From assembly GCA_027943245.1 (NCBI GenBank), contig JANDJZ010000727.1:1-21233 (forward strand): DNA of 21,233 nt, read 5' to 3'. The notes below the pieces were generated by a model. It did no database searches and was not told the DNA's origin. It saw nothing but the letters and a program-made list of their open reading frames with translations. Positions 8,467 to 18,204 of the stretch are shown in pieces. The DNA is from Acanthamoeba sp. SK_2022b (Eukaryota; Discosea; Longamoebia; Acanthamoebidae). How positions within the stretch are numbered: the first letter of the stretch is position 1; every line of letters starts with the position of its first letter. Made by a program: the position numbers and the translations under genes.

Positions 8467-8913
8467 TCATTTTATTGAAGTAAAAGTCAATGGAGAGGTG
8501 CAGTAAATGGAGGGTGAAAATGAAGTTAAATCTACAGATGGCCTTACATAACCAGCTGGGGTAGGCATCTCTGTTGTCATTAAGATGTTGGGGAGGTGGT
8601 TTGGTGTTGTGAAGAGAAACCCCTGTATGGACCATACATCACCTGAAACTGTGAACTTCCAGGCTGCAAAATTCTGTCTTGGCATTGGTGTTTCCCCATA
8701 CCAACCCAATATCCAATTATTGCTGATGGGTGGAGTAGCTGGCACATCAAAAATTGGACAGGACTGGACAGGAATGTTGATGGTAAAACGGACTTGCCTT
8801 GGGATTGAGTTTGATTCATTGTCTGGTCCAGTCCCACCAAATTCCTTGCAATCACTTGATGATCTTCTTGGGTGCTGCGTCCAGTCATGACAGCAGCCAT
8901 CAGCGTTTAACCA
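8467..8913 (-). pseudogene. Unassigned open reading frame or exon fragment
   Basis: A stop-free minus-strand frame of about 148 codons, bounded upstream by TGA at 8914-8916, with no ATG near its start. The translation has mixed, protein-like composition, with strings such as CHDWTQHPRRSSSDC, FGGTGPDNES, RFTINIPVQSCPIFDVP, NNWILGWYGETPMP and WKFTVSGDVWSIQGF. A good donor (GGTTAT/GTAAGG) falls at 8548/8547, after which the frame looks non-coding. It may therefore be an internal exon or the remnant of a host or mobile-element gene. I do not recognise the family. The overlapping + strand frame (8585-8890) is the less convincing reading. Confidence 0.4.
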
Positions 8914-9162
8914 TCATTGAGGGTTATCAGATGCACCATGTCAAATCATACTGTGCCACCCCATGGATGCTGCATTTTGTCAACACATCCTTTTGCATGT
9001 ATCATTGAACCATGCTGATGGTGTAGCTCCTGCGCCACATGACTTAATGCTGCACTGTCATGCATGTGCAGGTGGTGTGTTTGCCTCATTGCCTGCATCC
9101 TTGCTGATGACATTGCACAAAGGTTTTGATCAAGCACCATTGCGCCACCGCCACACATATAA

Positions 9163-9381
9163 CCTGCCATCTGGTATATATGTGTGTGCATGTTATGTTG
9201 ATGGCCTTCTTGGGGCTTATGCTTGCCATACCATTGCATATGTGTATGCAATGCTCATGCACCGCAGTCACCACAAAAATGCCTGCCATCTGGTCTATGT
9301 GGGCATGTGATGTTGATGGTCTTCTTGCCATTTCTCTCCGCTCTACCATCACATACATGTATGCAGTGCTCATGCACCACC
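9163..9381. repeat. Diverged ~119-bp tandem duplication
   Basis: Both halves begin CCTGCCATCTGGT, contain ATGTTGATGG then CTTCTTG, and end GCTCATGCACC (9163-9264 and 9282-9381). They have diverged by substitutions and small indels. No function is visible. Confidence 0.75.
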
Positions 9382-9525
9382 TTTACCAAATACAAAGTGA
9401 TACTTGTTGTTACTGTTGAAGAAGTGGCCACAGTATGCATTGTAGCATGGGTTATTATTTTTTAAGTTGACATTTCACAACCTAAGAACATCACCACTGC
9501 AACAACACCATGCTTGGGTGATAAA

Positions 9526-9667
9526 GTGTAAAGTGTGAAGTGAGAAAATACAGGGTCTGTTCTGGTTTTATCACTGCTGGATGCATTGTTGACTGTTGTG
9601 CTACAACATAACTCCTGAACTTAATGCCTTAATGTGCTAGTAGCTCATTAAGGCCTACCTCATTTGG
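9526..9667 (+). repeat. Element A, copy 1 (3'-truncated)
   Basis: Family hallmarks in order: GTAAAGTGTGAAGTGAGA, CAGGGTCT, CTGGTTTTATCACTGCTG, CATAACTCCTGAAC, the hairpin CCTTAATG...CATTAAGG, then CCTACCTCATTTGG. It stops before the usual GTTCCAGAGTGACTGTTG tail. The inverted copy 2 lies 206 bases away. The name element A is mine. Confidence 0.85.
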
Positions 9668-9873
9668 TGGTGGTCAGGTGGTGGTGGTGGTGGTGGTGGT
9701 CAGGTGGTCAGGTGGTGTTGTAGAGCTGGTTTTGTAGTGATGGTGTTGTGGCAATGTTGTGGTGGGTGCCAGGGTCATGTGGTGGTGCCTTGCAGGGCGC
9801 CCCTATGTGGCAGCCCTCATGTGTGGTGGTGGTGCTCTCTGATGCTGCGCAGTGAGTTACTGTTTAGGGGTGT
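9668..9873 (+). repeat. GT/GGTGGTCA repeats and spacer between inverted element A copies
   Basis: GGTGGTCAGGTGG repeats and GT satellite, then a short GC-richer unique patch (about 9770-9870). It is the loop of the large fold-back formed by copies 1 and 2. No gene is seen. Confidence 0.7.
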
Positions 9874-10062
9874 GTTGTGAGTTACCTTATTTGGAACTCT
9901 AAGCAACAGTAACTCCAAATGAGGTAGGTCTTAATGAGCCATTAGCACATTAAGACATGCCTTAAGTTAAGGAGTTATGTTGTGGTACAACTGGCTACAC
10001 CAATGTATCCAGCAGTGATAAAACCAGAAAAGACCCTGTCATTTCACACTTCACACTTTACA
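9874..10062 (-). repeat. Element A, copy 2 (inverted)
   Basis: Reverse complement of the family: TTGTGAGTTACCTTATTTGG at the left edge, then AACTCCAAATGAGGTAGG, CTTAATGAGCC...CACATTAAG, GGAGTTATGTTGTGGTAC, CAGTGATAAAACCAG and TTCACACTTTACAC. It pairs with copy 1 as a fold-back about 540 bp across. Confidence 0.85.
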
Positions 10063-12191
10063 CTGCTGCTGTGGTGTTTTGGTGATGGTGTGATGTTGTT
10101 GTGGTGGTGTTGTGCTGATGGTGTGGTGTTAGGGTAATGTTGCAGTTGTGATGGTGTGGTTGTGATGGTGTGGTGTTGTGGCGATGTTGTGCTGGGTTGT
10201 GATGATGATGGTGTGGTGGTGTTGTGGTGGTGTTGTGTTGGTGTGGTGATGTTGTGGTGGTGGTGTTATTGTGGTGGTGTTGTGGAGTTGCAGTGGTGTG
10301 GTGATGGTGTTGGTGGTGTTGTGGTGGTGGCGTGGTGATGTTGTGGTGGTGTGGTGGTGTTGTGGTTGTGATGTTTTTGTGATGGTGTTGGTGTGATGAT
10401 GTTGTGGTGAGGTGTTGGTTTTGTGATGTTGTGGAGATGTTATGTTAAGTTGTGGTGGTAGTGTTGTGGTGTTATGGGGTGGTGCTGTGGTGATGATGTT
10501 AAGTTGTGGTTTTGTGGTGGTGGTGGTGGTGGTGGTGGTGGTGTAGTGATGTGGTGTTAGCATGGTTTTTTGGTTGAGTAGTGGTAGTGTTGTGATGTGG
10601 TGTTGTAGTGATTGTTGTGCTGTAGTAGTGTTGTTGTGCCGTTGTGGTGTTGTTGTGGTGTGTGTTGTTGTTGTCGTGGTGGTGGTGTTGTTGTGGTGGT
10701 GTTGTGGTATGTTGTGGTGATGTTGTGGTGTTGTGGTGGCATGGTGTGGTGTTTTGGTGGCTTGGTGTGGTGTTGTGGTGATGTGATGGTGTGGTGTTGT
10801 GGTGGTGATGTGGTGGTGTTGTGGTGATCTGCTGGTGATGTGGTGATGATGTGGTAATGGTGGTGTGGTGTTGTGGTGATGTTGTGGTGGCGATGTGGTG
10901 GAGTTGTGGTGTGGTGATGTTGTGGTTGTGCTGTGGTGTTGGTGTGGTGGAATGGTACCGTGGTGTTGTTGTTGTGGTGCTGTTGTGCTGCTGCTGTGGT
11001 GATGGTGTGGTGTTGTAATGATGTTGTGATGTTTTGGTGGTGATGATGTTGTGATGTGTGTTGGTGTGGTGGTTCTGTGGTTGTGAAGTTATTGTGGCGA
11101 TGATTGTGAAGTTATTGTGGTGATGGTGTGGTGTGGTGTGGTGGTGTTGTGGTGGTGTTGTGGTGTGATGTTTTTGTGGAGATGGTTTGGTGGTGATGTG
11201 GTAATGGTGTGGTAACGTTGTTGCGGGGAGTTGGGGTGATGTTGTGGTGTGGTGCTGTTGTGGTGCTGATGTTTGTGGTGATGGTGTGGTGGTGTTTAGG
11301 AAATGGCGTTGTGATGTTGTGGTGATGTGGTGGTTGTGGTGTTGTGGTGTTGTGGTGGTGATGGTGTGGTGGTGTTGTGGTGGTGATGTAGGTGTGTTAG
11401 TGTGGTGTTGGGATGTTGTGGTGGGGATGTGATGTGGTAGTGGTGGTGGTGTGGTGGTGGTGTTTTTGTTGTGATGATGTGATGATGTTTTGGTGTCCTA
11501 AATGTCTACAGCTGCTGATTTGACTGTTGAAACCTGTAGACATTTTGAGAAGGGGCAGTGTCTCATTTTCCTGAACACTCAGTTTGGTGGTGAGGTTGTG
11601 GTGATGGTGTGGTGGGGTGGTGATGTGGGGATGATGTTGTGGGGGTGGTGTAATGTTGTTGGTGTGGTGGTGGTGTTGTGGTGGTGGTGTTGTGGTGGAG
11701 ATGTGAGGATGGTGTGGTGTTGTTGAGTTGTTATGGTTGTGTTTTGGTGCCTGCGGTGGTGGTGTTGTGGTGCATGTAGTGGTGATGGTCTATGGTGTTA
11801 TGGTGGTGATGTGGGGATGGTGTGGTGTGGGGTGTTGTGGTGGCGTTGTAGTGAAATTGTGGTGGTATTGTGGTGGTGGTGATGGTGTTGTGGTGTTGTT
11901 GAGGTGATGTTGTTGTGGTGTGATGTGGGGATGGTGTGGTGTTGATGGTGATGGTGGGGATGTGGGGATGGTGTGGTGTGGCGTGGTGGTGTTGTGGTCA
12001 TGTTGTGGTGATGTTGTGGTGGTGTTGTAGTGATGTTGTGGTGGGTGTTGTGGTGTAGTGGTGGTGGTGTTGTGGTGGTGTGGCGGTGTTGTAGTGATGT
12101 TGTAGTGCTGTGGTGAGTTGTTGGTGTTGTGGTGTTGTGGTCACATTGTGGTGTTGTGGTGTTGGTGTTGTGATCTTGTGGTGATATTTGT
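10063..12191 (+). repeat. GT-rich satellite, block 1
   Basis: About 2.1 kb of degenerate GGTGTTGTGGTGATGTTG repeats, nearly free of C on the + strand, broken only by an element B copy at 11492-11585. Triplet-like periodicity leaves several frames open at once (Val/Trp/Cys on one strand, His/Thr/Asn on the other), which shows these frames are not genes. Confidence 0.95.
11492..11585 (+). repeat. Element B, copy 2, with fold-back
   Basis: Contains AAATGTCTACAG (11500-11511) and CTGTAGACATTT (11534-11545), perfect 12-base arms around a 22-base loop. It then runs through a GGGCAGTGTCT segment to TTTTCCTGAACAC. From 11534 onward it aligns in direct orientation with 125-205. The left arm matches 122-144 in inverted orientation (22 of 23). 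Confidence 0.75.
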
Positions 12192-12372
12192 TGTGATGTA
12201 CGCTGTGTAGTGAAGAGTTAGAAAGAACAGGGCTCTATCTGGTTTTATTACTGTTGATTATATTGTTGTGGACAGGTGTGCTATAATGTGCTAAGGCTCA
12301 TTAAGTCCTACCTCATTTGATGTTCCAGAGTGACTGTTGCTTAGTGTACCTAATAAGGTAACTCATAACAAT
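12192..12372 (+). repeat. Element A, copy 3
   Basis: Starts TGATGTACGCTGTGTAGTGA, keeps AACAGGGCTCTATCTGG and TTTTATTACTGTTG, lacks part of the central ACTCCTAAAC/GCATGCC segment, and ends CCTAATAAGGTAACTCATAACA. Confidence 0.85.
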
Positions 12373-12472
12373 ATTGTGGTGGTGTTATGGTGGTGTGGTG
12401 TGGTGATGATGTTGTGTGGTGTTGTGGTGATGTTGTGGTGTGGTGTTGTGGTGTTGTGGTGGTGTTGTGTGT
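12373..12472 (+). repeat. GT satellite between element A copies 3 and 4
   Basis: About 100 bases of GT satellite forming the loop between the right end of copy 3 and its inverted partial copy. Confidence 0.85.
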
Positions 12473-12532
12473 TGTGAGTTACCTTATTAGGAACTCTAGA
12501 CAACAGTCACTCTGGAACATCAAAAGAGGTAC
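12473..12532 (-). repeat. Element A, copy 4 (inverted, partial)
   Basis: Only the terminal ~55 bp of the family, reversed: TTGTGAGTTACCTTATTAGG, ACAACAGTCACTCTGGAACA, then TCAAAAGAGGTA. The satellite changes strand exactly at its inner edge: GT-rich before, AC-rich after. Confidence 0.85.
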
Positions 12533-12811
12533 ACCACCATCACCACATCATCACCCAACACCACATCACCACCCCAACACCACACCACAACCACAACATC
12601 ACCACACCACAACACCACAACACCACCAAACCACCACAACATCACCACATCACAACCACAACACCACACCACAACCACCACAACACCACACCACAACCAC
12701 AACATCATCACCACAACATCACCACACCACAACATCATCACCACCCCAACACCACACCACAACATCATCACCACCCCAACACCACACCACGACGTCGCCA
12801 CACCACAACAC
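12533..12811 (-). repeat. AC-oriented satellite block
   Basis: CACCACAACACCACACCACAAC-type sequence: the GT satellite in inverted orientation, between element A copies 4 and 5. It contains internal ~30-bp near-identical repeats with CATCATCACCACCCCAACAC. Confidence 0.9.
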
Positions 12812-13036
12812 TGTTGTGATATACGCTTTGTGGTGAGGAGTAAAGTGTGAAGTGAGAGAGAACAGGGTTCTCTCTGGTTTTATTACTGCTGAATATATTG
12901 TTGTAGACAGTTGTACTACAACAAACTCCTAAACTTTAAGGCATGCCTTAATGAACTAGGAGCTCATTAAGTCCTACCTCATTTGGTGTTCCAGAGTGAC
13001 TGTTGATCTGAGTACCTTATTAGGTAACTCACAACA
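12812..13036 (+). repeat. Element A, copy 5 (most complete)
   Basis: About 225 bp, the fullest copy. Left edge TGTTGTGATATACGCTTTG, right edge (reversed) TGTTGTGAGTTACC, so both ends start TGTTGTGA; this could be a short terminal inverted repeat or simply flanking satellite. The centre has GGCATGCC, then a hairpin CTTAATGA/TCATTAAG with a 9-base loop. There is no open frame of note. A MITE-like non-autonomous element is the obvious comparison, without proof. Confidence 0.85.
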
Positions 13037-13356
13037 AACACCACCATATCACCACAACATCACCACACCATATCACCACCACACCACACCACACCACCAC
13101 ACCACCATATCACCACCACAACACCACCACACCATCACCACACCACCACACCACAACATCACCACAACACCACTACAACCTTACCATAACATCACCACAA
13201 TACCACCACACATCACAACACCACAACACCACCACAGCACCACACCACAACACCGCCACATCACCACAGCACCACACCACAACACCATTACAACATCACC
13301 ACCACATCACCACAACACCATAACATCATCACAACAACATTACCACAACACCACAA
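13037..13356 (-). repeat. AC-oriented satellite block
   Basis: Inverted satellite continuing from copy 5 to a small hairpin at 13349-13369, where the sequence returns to the GT orientation. Confidence 0.9.
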
Positions 13357-13369
13357 TGGCCTTGTGGTG
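13349..13369. repeat. Inverted repeat at satellite strand switch
   Basis: CACCACAA (13349-13356), TGGCC, TTGTGGTG (13362-13369): 8-base perfect arms around 5 bases, at the exact AC-to-GT switch. A short unique patch with GCAAGGGCAAATGCCTGCC follows. Confidence 0.8.
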
Positions 13370-14409
13370 GGTGGAGGTGGGAGCAAGGGCAAATGCCTGC
13401 CTCGTAGTTGTTGTAGTGTTGTTGTGGTGTTGTGGTGTTGTTTTGGTGTGGTGATGGTGTGGCGGGTGTTGTGGTGGTGTGGTGTTATGGTGGTGATGTG
13501 GATGGTGCTGTGGTGGTGATGTGGGTCTGGTGTGGTGTTGTGGTGGTTTTGTTGTGATGTTGTGGTGGTGTGGTAATGGCTCTGGGGATAAAGGTGGTGA
13601 TGTTGTGGTGGTGTGGTGGTGATGTGGATGGTGTGAGGTGGTGTTGTGGTGGTTTTGTTGTGGTTGTGGAATTGTGGTGATGTAGTGGTGATGGTAGTGG
13701 TGTTGAGGTTGGTGTGTTGTTGTGGTGATGTTGTGGTGCTGGTGTTGAGGTGGTGTTGTAGTGGTGATGTGGTGTTGTTGTGGTGGTGTTGTGTGGTGGT
13801 GTGGTGATGTGGTGGTGGTGGTGTTGTGGTGGTGTTTTGGTGTAGTGGTGTTGTGGTGATGTTGTGGAATTGTGTGGTGCTGATGTGTTGTGGTGATGGT
13901 GTGGTTGCGATGTTGTGATGGTGGTGTGGTGGTGGTGTTGTTGTGGTGGTGTTGTTGTGGTGGTGTTGTGGTGTTGTGGTGGTGTTGTGGTGACATCGTA
14001 GTGGTGTTGTGGTGGTGTGGTATAGTGGTGGTGTTGTGGTGTGGTGTGGGGTGTAGTGTAGTGGCATTGTAGTTGTGGTGATGGTGTGGTGTTGTGGTGG
14101 TGTAGTGATGTAGTGATGGTGTTGTGGTGTGGTTGTGGTGTGGTGGTGTTGTGGTGATGTTGTGGTGATGATGGTGTTGTGGTGATGTTGTGGTGGTGTT
14201 GTGGTGATGTTGTGGTGATGATGGTGTTGTGATGATGTTGTGGTGATGTTGTGGTGATGGTGCTGTTGTGGTATTGTGGTGGTATAGTGGTTGGTGTTGT
14301 GGTCATGTTGTGGTGATGGTGTGTTGTTTGTGGTGGTGTTGTGGTGATGTTGTAGTGTTGTGCTGGTGTTGTGGTGATGTTGTTGTGGTGTGGTGTTGTG
14401 GTGGTGGTG
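13370..14409 (+). repeat. GT-rich satellite, block 2
   Basis: About 1 kb of GT satellite. It includes short higher-order repeats, for example two adjacent GTGATGATGGTGTTGTGGTGA-like units near 14165-14250. No gene. Confidence 0.95.
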
Positions 14410-14587
14410 ATGCTGTACGCTTGTGGTAGAGAGTGAAGTATGAAGTGAGAAAAGACTGGATACATTGACACGACACAACCCCAAAACTTTAGGCATGTCT
14501 TATTGTGCTAGCAGCCCATTAAGTCCTACCTCATTTGATGTTCCAGAGTGACTGTTGTTTAGAGGACCTAATAAGGTAACTCACAAC
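14410..14587 (+). repeat. Element A, copy 6
   Basis: Starts TGCTGTACGCTTGTGGTAGA, keeps TGAAGTATGAAGTGAGAAA, lacks the CTGGTTTTATTACTG segment, and ends GTTCCAGAGTGACTGTTG, then CCTAATAAGGTAACTCACAACA. Confidence 0.85.
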
Positions 14588-16430
14588 ATGGTGGTGTTGG
14601 TGTAGTGGTATAGTGGTGGTGGTGGTGGTGGGTGGTGGTGGTCAGGTGGTGGTGATGATGGTGTATCAGGTGGTGGTGATGTTGTTGTGGTGTAGGGGGG
14701 TTACCAAGTAATATTGGGGTGGTGTTGATGTGGTAATGGTGTGGTGGTGATGATGTGTGGTGGTGTAGTGGTGTTGTGGTGTTGTGGTGGTATCGTGGTG
14801 ATGTTGTAATGGTAGTGTGGTGTGGTGGTGGTGGTGTTGTTGTGGTGGTGCTGTGGTTGTGCTGTGGTGTTGGTGTGGTGGTGCTGTGGTGCTGTGGTGA
14901 CATGGTGTTGTGGTGGTGATGTTGTGGTTGTGCTGTGGTGTTGGTGTGGTGGTGCTGTGGTAGTGGTGTTGATGGTGACATGGTGTTGTGGTGGTGTGAT
15001 GTTGTGAATGCTGTGGTATTGTGGTGGTGTAGGGAGTGGGGGTGTGGTGGTGTTGTGTTGTTGGGGTGGTTGTTGTGGTGATGAGGGGATGGTGGTGTTG
15101 TTGTGTTGTTGTGGTGTTGTGGTGGTGTTGTTGTGGGGATGGTGTGGTGGCGTAGTGGTGTTGTGCTGATGTTGTTGTGGTGATGTGGTGGTGTATCGGC
15201 GATGAAGTTGTTGTGTTGATGTGGTGGTATGGATATTGTAGTGATGTTGTGGTGATGTTGAGGTGATGTGGTGTTGGGGTGATGGTGGGGATGGTGGTGT
15301 TGTGGTGATGTTATGGTGATGGTGTGGTCTTGTGACAGTGTGATTATGGTGATGTGGTGGAGATGTTGTAGTGTTGTGGTGGTGTTGGGGTGGTGTTGTG
15401 GATGTTGTTGTGATGTAGTAGTGTGGTGATGTTGTGGTGGTGATGTTGTGGTGATGTAGTGGTGTTGTTGTGGTGATAGTGTGGTGTTGGTGATGTGGTG
15501 TGGTGTTGGTGTTGTAGTAATGGCGATGTAATGGTGGTGTTGTGGTGTAGTTGTGCAGTTGAGGTGCAGTGGTGTAGTGTGATATTGTGGTGTTGTGGTG
15601 TGGTGTTGTTATGTTGTGGTGGTGTTGTTGTGGTATTGTGGTGCTGTTGTGGTGTGGTGGTGTTGTTGCGGTGTTGTGGTGTTTTTGTGGTGATGTTGTG
15701 GTGGTGTAGTGTTAATGTTGTGGTGGTGTGGTGGTGGTGTGGTGCTGGAGTGGTGTTGGGTGTTGTTCTGGTGAGGGTGTGATGCTGTGTGGTCTTGTTG
15801 TGGTGTTGTGTGGTGTGTGGTGGTTTGGCGTGGTGTTGTGCTGATGTTGTGATGATGCTGTGGTGTTGTGGTGTTATGATGTGGTGGTGTTGGTGTGGTG
15901 ATGCTGTGGTTTGTATGATGATTGTGGTGATGGTATGGTGTTGTTGTGGTGTTGTGATGATGTGGTGTTGTGATGATGTGATGCAGGTGTGGTGCTGAGG
16001 TGGTGGTGTGATGTTTTGGTGGAAATGGTGTGGTGGTGTTGTAGAGATGTTGTAATGCTGTTGTGGAGTGATGTTTTTGTAGTGATGGTGAGGTGGTTAT
16101 TGTTGTGGTAATGGTGTTGTTGTTATGTTGTGGTTGTTTGTTGTCGTAGTGATGTAGTTGTGGTGTTGTGGTGTTGTGGTGTTGTGGTGTGGTGTTGTTG
16201 TTATGTTGTGGTTGTTTGTTGTCGTTGTGATGTAGTTGTGGTGTTGTGGTGTTGATGTTATGGTGATGTTGTGGTGGTGTAGTGGTGGTGTGATGTGGTG
16301 CTGTGGTGATGTTGTGGTGGTGCTATTGTGTGGTGGTGGTGTGGTGGTGCTATTGTGTGGTGGTGGTGTTTTGGTGATGTTGTTTGGTGTTGTGGTGGTG
16401 ATGTTGTGGTGGTGTTGTGAGATTGTGGTG
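14588..16430 (+). repeat. GT-rich satellite, block 3
   Basis: About 1.8 kb of GT satellite with local duplications, e.g. TTATGTTGTGGTTGTTTGTT near 16113 and 16200, and GGTGGTGCTATTGTGTGGTG near 16317 and 16345. No gene. Confidence 0.95.
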
Positions 16431-16557
16431 CTGCTGTGGTGCTGTACCACAACATCACTACCACAACACCATAACACCACCACACCACCACAACACCACA
16501 ACACCACAACAACACACACCACAACATCACTACAACATCACTACAGCACCACAGCAG
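16431..16557. repeat. Inverted satellite segment bounded by 15-bp perfect inverted repeats
   Basis: CTGCTGTGGTGCTGT (16431-16445) and its exact reverse complement ACAGCACCACAGCAG (16543-16557) bracket 97 bases of AC-oriented satellite inside a GT-oriented field. Flipping the 97 bases would restore unbroken GT orientation. Confidence 0.9.
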
Positions 16558-18124
16558 TGTTATGGTGTTGTGGTGTTGTGGTGGTGTGGTGGTGTTATGG
16601 TGTTGTGGTAGTGATGTTGTGGTGTGGGTGTTGTGGTGTGGGTGTTGTTGCACGGTTATGGTGATGTTGTTGTGGTGGGGTGGTGTTGTGGCGATGGGGG
16701 TGACATTGCAATGGTGCTGTGGTGTTGGTGTGTTGTGGTAAATATGTGGTAGTGATGTTGTTTTGGTGTTGTAGAGTTGTTGTTGTGTTATGTGTGGTGG
16801 CGCTGTTGTGGTGCTGTTGTGGTGCTGTTGTGGTGATAGTGTTGTGGTGATATTGTGGTAGAGTGGTGGTGTGGTTGTGGTGGTATTGTGGTGTTGTTGT
16901 GGTATTTGTGGTGTGGTGATGGTGTGCTGTTGTGGTGTTGTGGTGTTACCATAGTGATATTGTGGTGGTTTTGTGGTGATGAATGGTGGTGGTGTAGTGG
17001 TGTTACCATAGTGATATGGTGGTGCTGTTGTGGTGGTGTTGTTGTGGTAGTATTATTTTGCTGTTGTGGTGGTGTTGTTGTGGTGATGTGGTTTTGGTGG
17101 TGTTGTGGTGCTGGTGTGTGGTGATGTGTTGTGTGTTGTGGTGGTGATGTGGTGATGTGGTGGTGGTGGTGTGGTGGTGTTGTGGTGGTGTTGTGGTGGT
17201 GATGTGGTGATGTGGTGGTGTGGTGGTGTGTGGAGGTGGTGGTGGGGTTGTAGAGTTGTGGTGCTGGTGGTTGTTGTGGTGGTGGGGTTGTAGAGTTGTG
17301 GTGGTGTTGTGGTGATGGTGGTGACGTTGTGGTGGTTGTGGTGGTGTTGGTGTGTTGTGTTGGTGTTGTGGTGATGTGGTGATGGTGTTATGATGTTGTG
17401 ATGTTGTGGTGATGGTGTGGTGGTGGTGTATGTGATGTTGTGGTGGTGTGGTGGTGTTGTGGCGAGGTGTTGTTGTGGTTGTGCTGTGGTGCTGTTAAGG
17501 TGTTGTGGTGATGGTGTGGTTGTGGTTGGGGTGTTGTTGTGGTGTTGTGGGGGTGTTGTGGTGATGTTGTGGTGGTGTTGTGGTGTGTGTTGTGGTGATG
17601 GTGAGGTGTTGTGGTGATGGTGTGGTGATAATGTGGGTTTGTTGTGGTGGTGGTGATCTGGTAGTGGTGATGTTGTAGATGTACTGGTGGTGTTGTGGTG
17701 ATGTGTAGTTATGGTGTTGTGGTGGTGTGATTGTGTAGTGATGGTGTGGTGATGGTGTGATGATGGTGTTGTGGTGATGGTGTTGTGGTGTTGTGATGTT
17801 GTGATGGTGGTGTGGTGTTGTGGTGATGTTGTGGTAATGGTTGTGATGGTGGTGTGGTGTTGTGATGATGTTGTGGTGGTGTTGTGATGTGGTGATGGTG
17901 TAGTGATGGTGTTGTGATGGTGTTGTGACGGTGTTGTGATGGTGTTGTGGTGTGGTGTTGGTGTTGTGATGGTGTGGTGATGTTGTGGTGGTGTTGTGGT
18001 GGTGTGTAGTGGTGGTGTTGTGGTGTTATGGTGATGTTGTGGTGATAGTGTTGTGATGGTCTTGTGATGGTGTTGTGATGGTGTGGTGTTGTGATGTTGT
18101 GGTGGTGTGGTGGTGTTGTGGTGA
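16558..18124 (+). repeat. GT-rich satellite, block 4
   Basis: About 1.6 kb of GT satellite, richer in GTGATGGTGTTGTGATG units towards the right end. It stops abruptly at 18124 against AT-rich DNA. No gene. Confidence 0.95.
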
Positions 18125-18204
18125 AAATATAAACAAAAAACAAAATAATGTAAAATAATATAAGAAAATAAAAAAATAATTTATCAAAGTAATCAACGAT
18201 ATTG
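18125..18204. other. AT-rich junction
   Basis: Almost pure A/T (AAAATATAAACAAAAAACAA and similar) between the GT satellite and the coding-like fragment. Confidence 0.7.

Larger units (their letters stand above)
8305..9525. other. Low-repeat spacer DNA
   Basis: About 1.2 kb of non-satellite, moderately AT-rich DNA. It contains a minus-strand open frame (8467-8913) and a diverged tandem duplication (about 9163-9381). No recognised gene, RNA or transposase was found. The open frames over 8946-9465 on both strands are Met/His/Cys-rich and follow the TGCATG/CATATG-rich base composition. Confidence 0.6.

Noticed and set aside
9163..9310. YVDGLL in a + strand frame, recalling the YVDD box of reverse transcriptases
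   Set aside because: The catalytic second Asp is absent, no other polymerase motifs surround it, and the string recurs only because the segment is duplicated.
10129..18143. Many His/Thr/Asn- or Val/Trp/Cys-rich open frames of 60-400 codons in the satellite field
   Set aside because: Several frames are open over the same bases on both strands because the repeat contains few stop triplets. They have no unique domains or start context.
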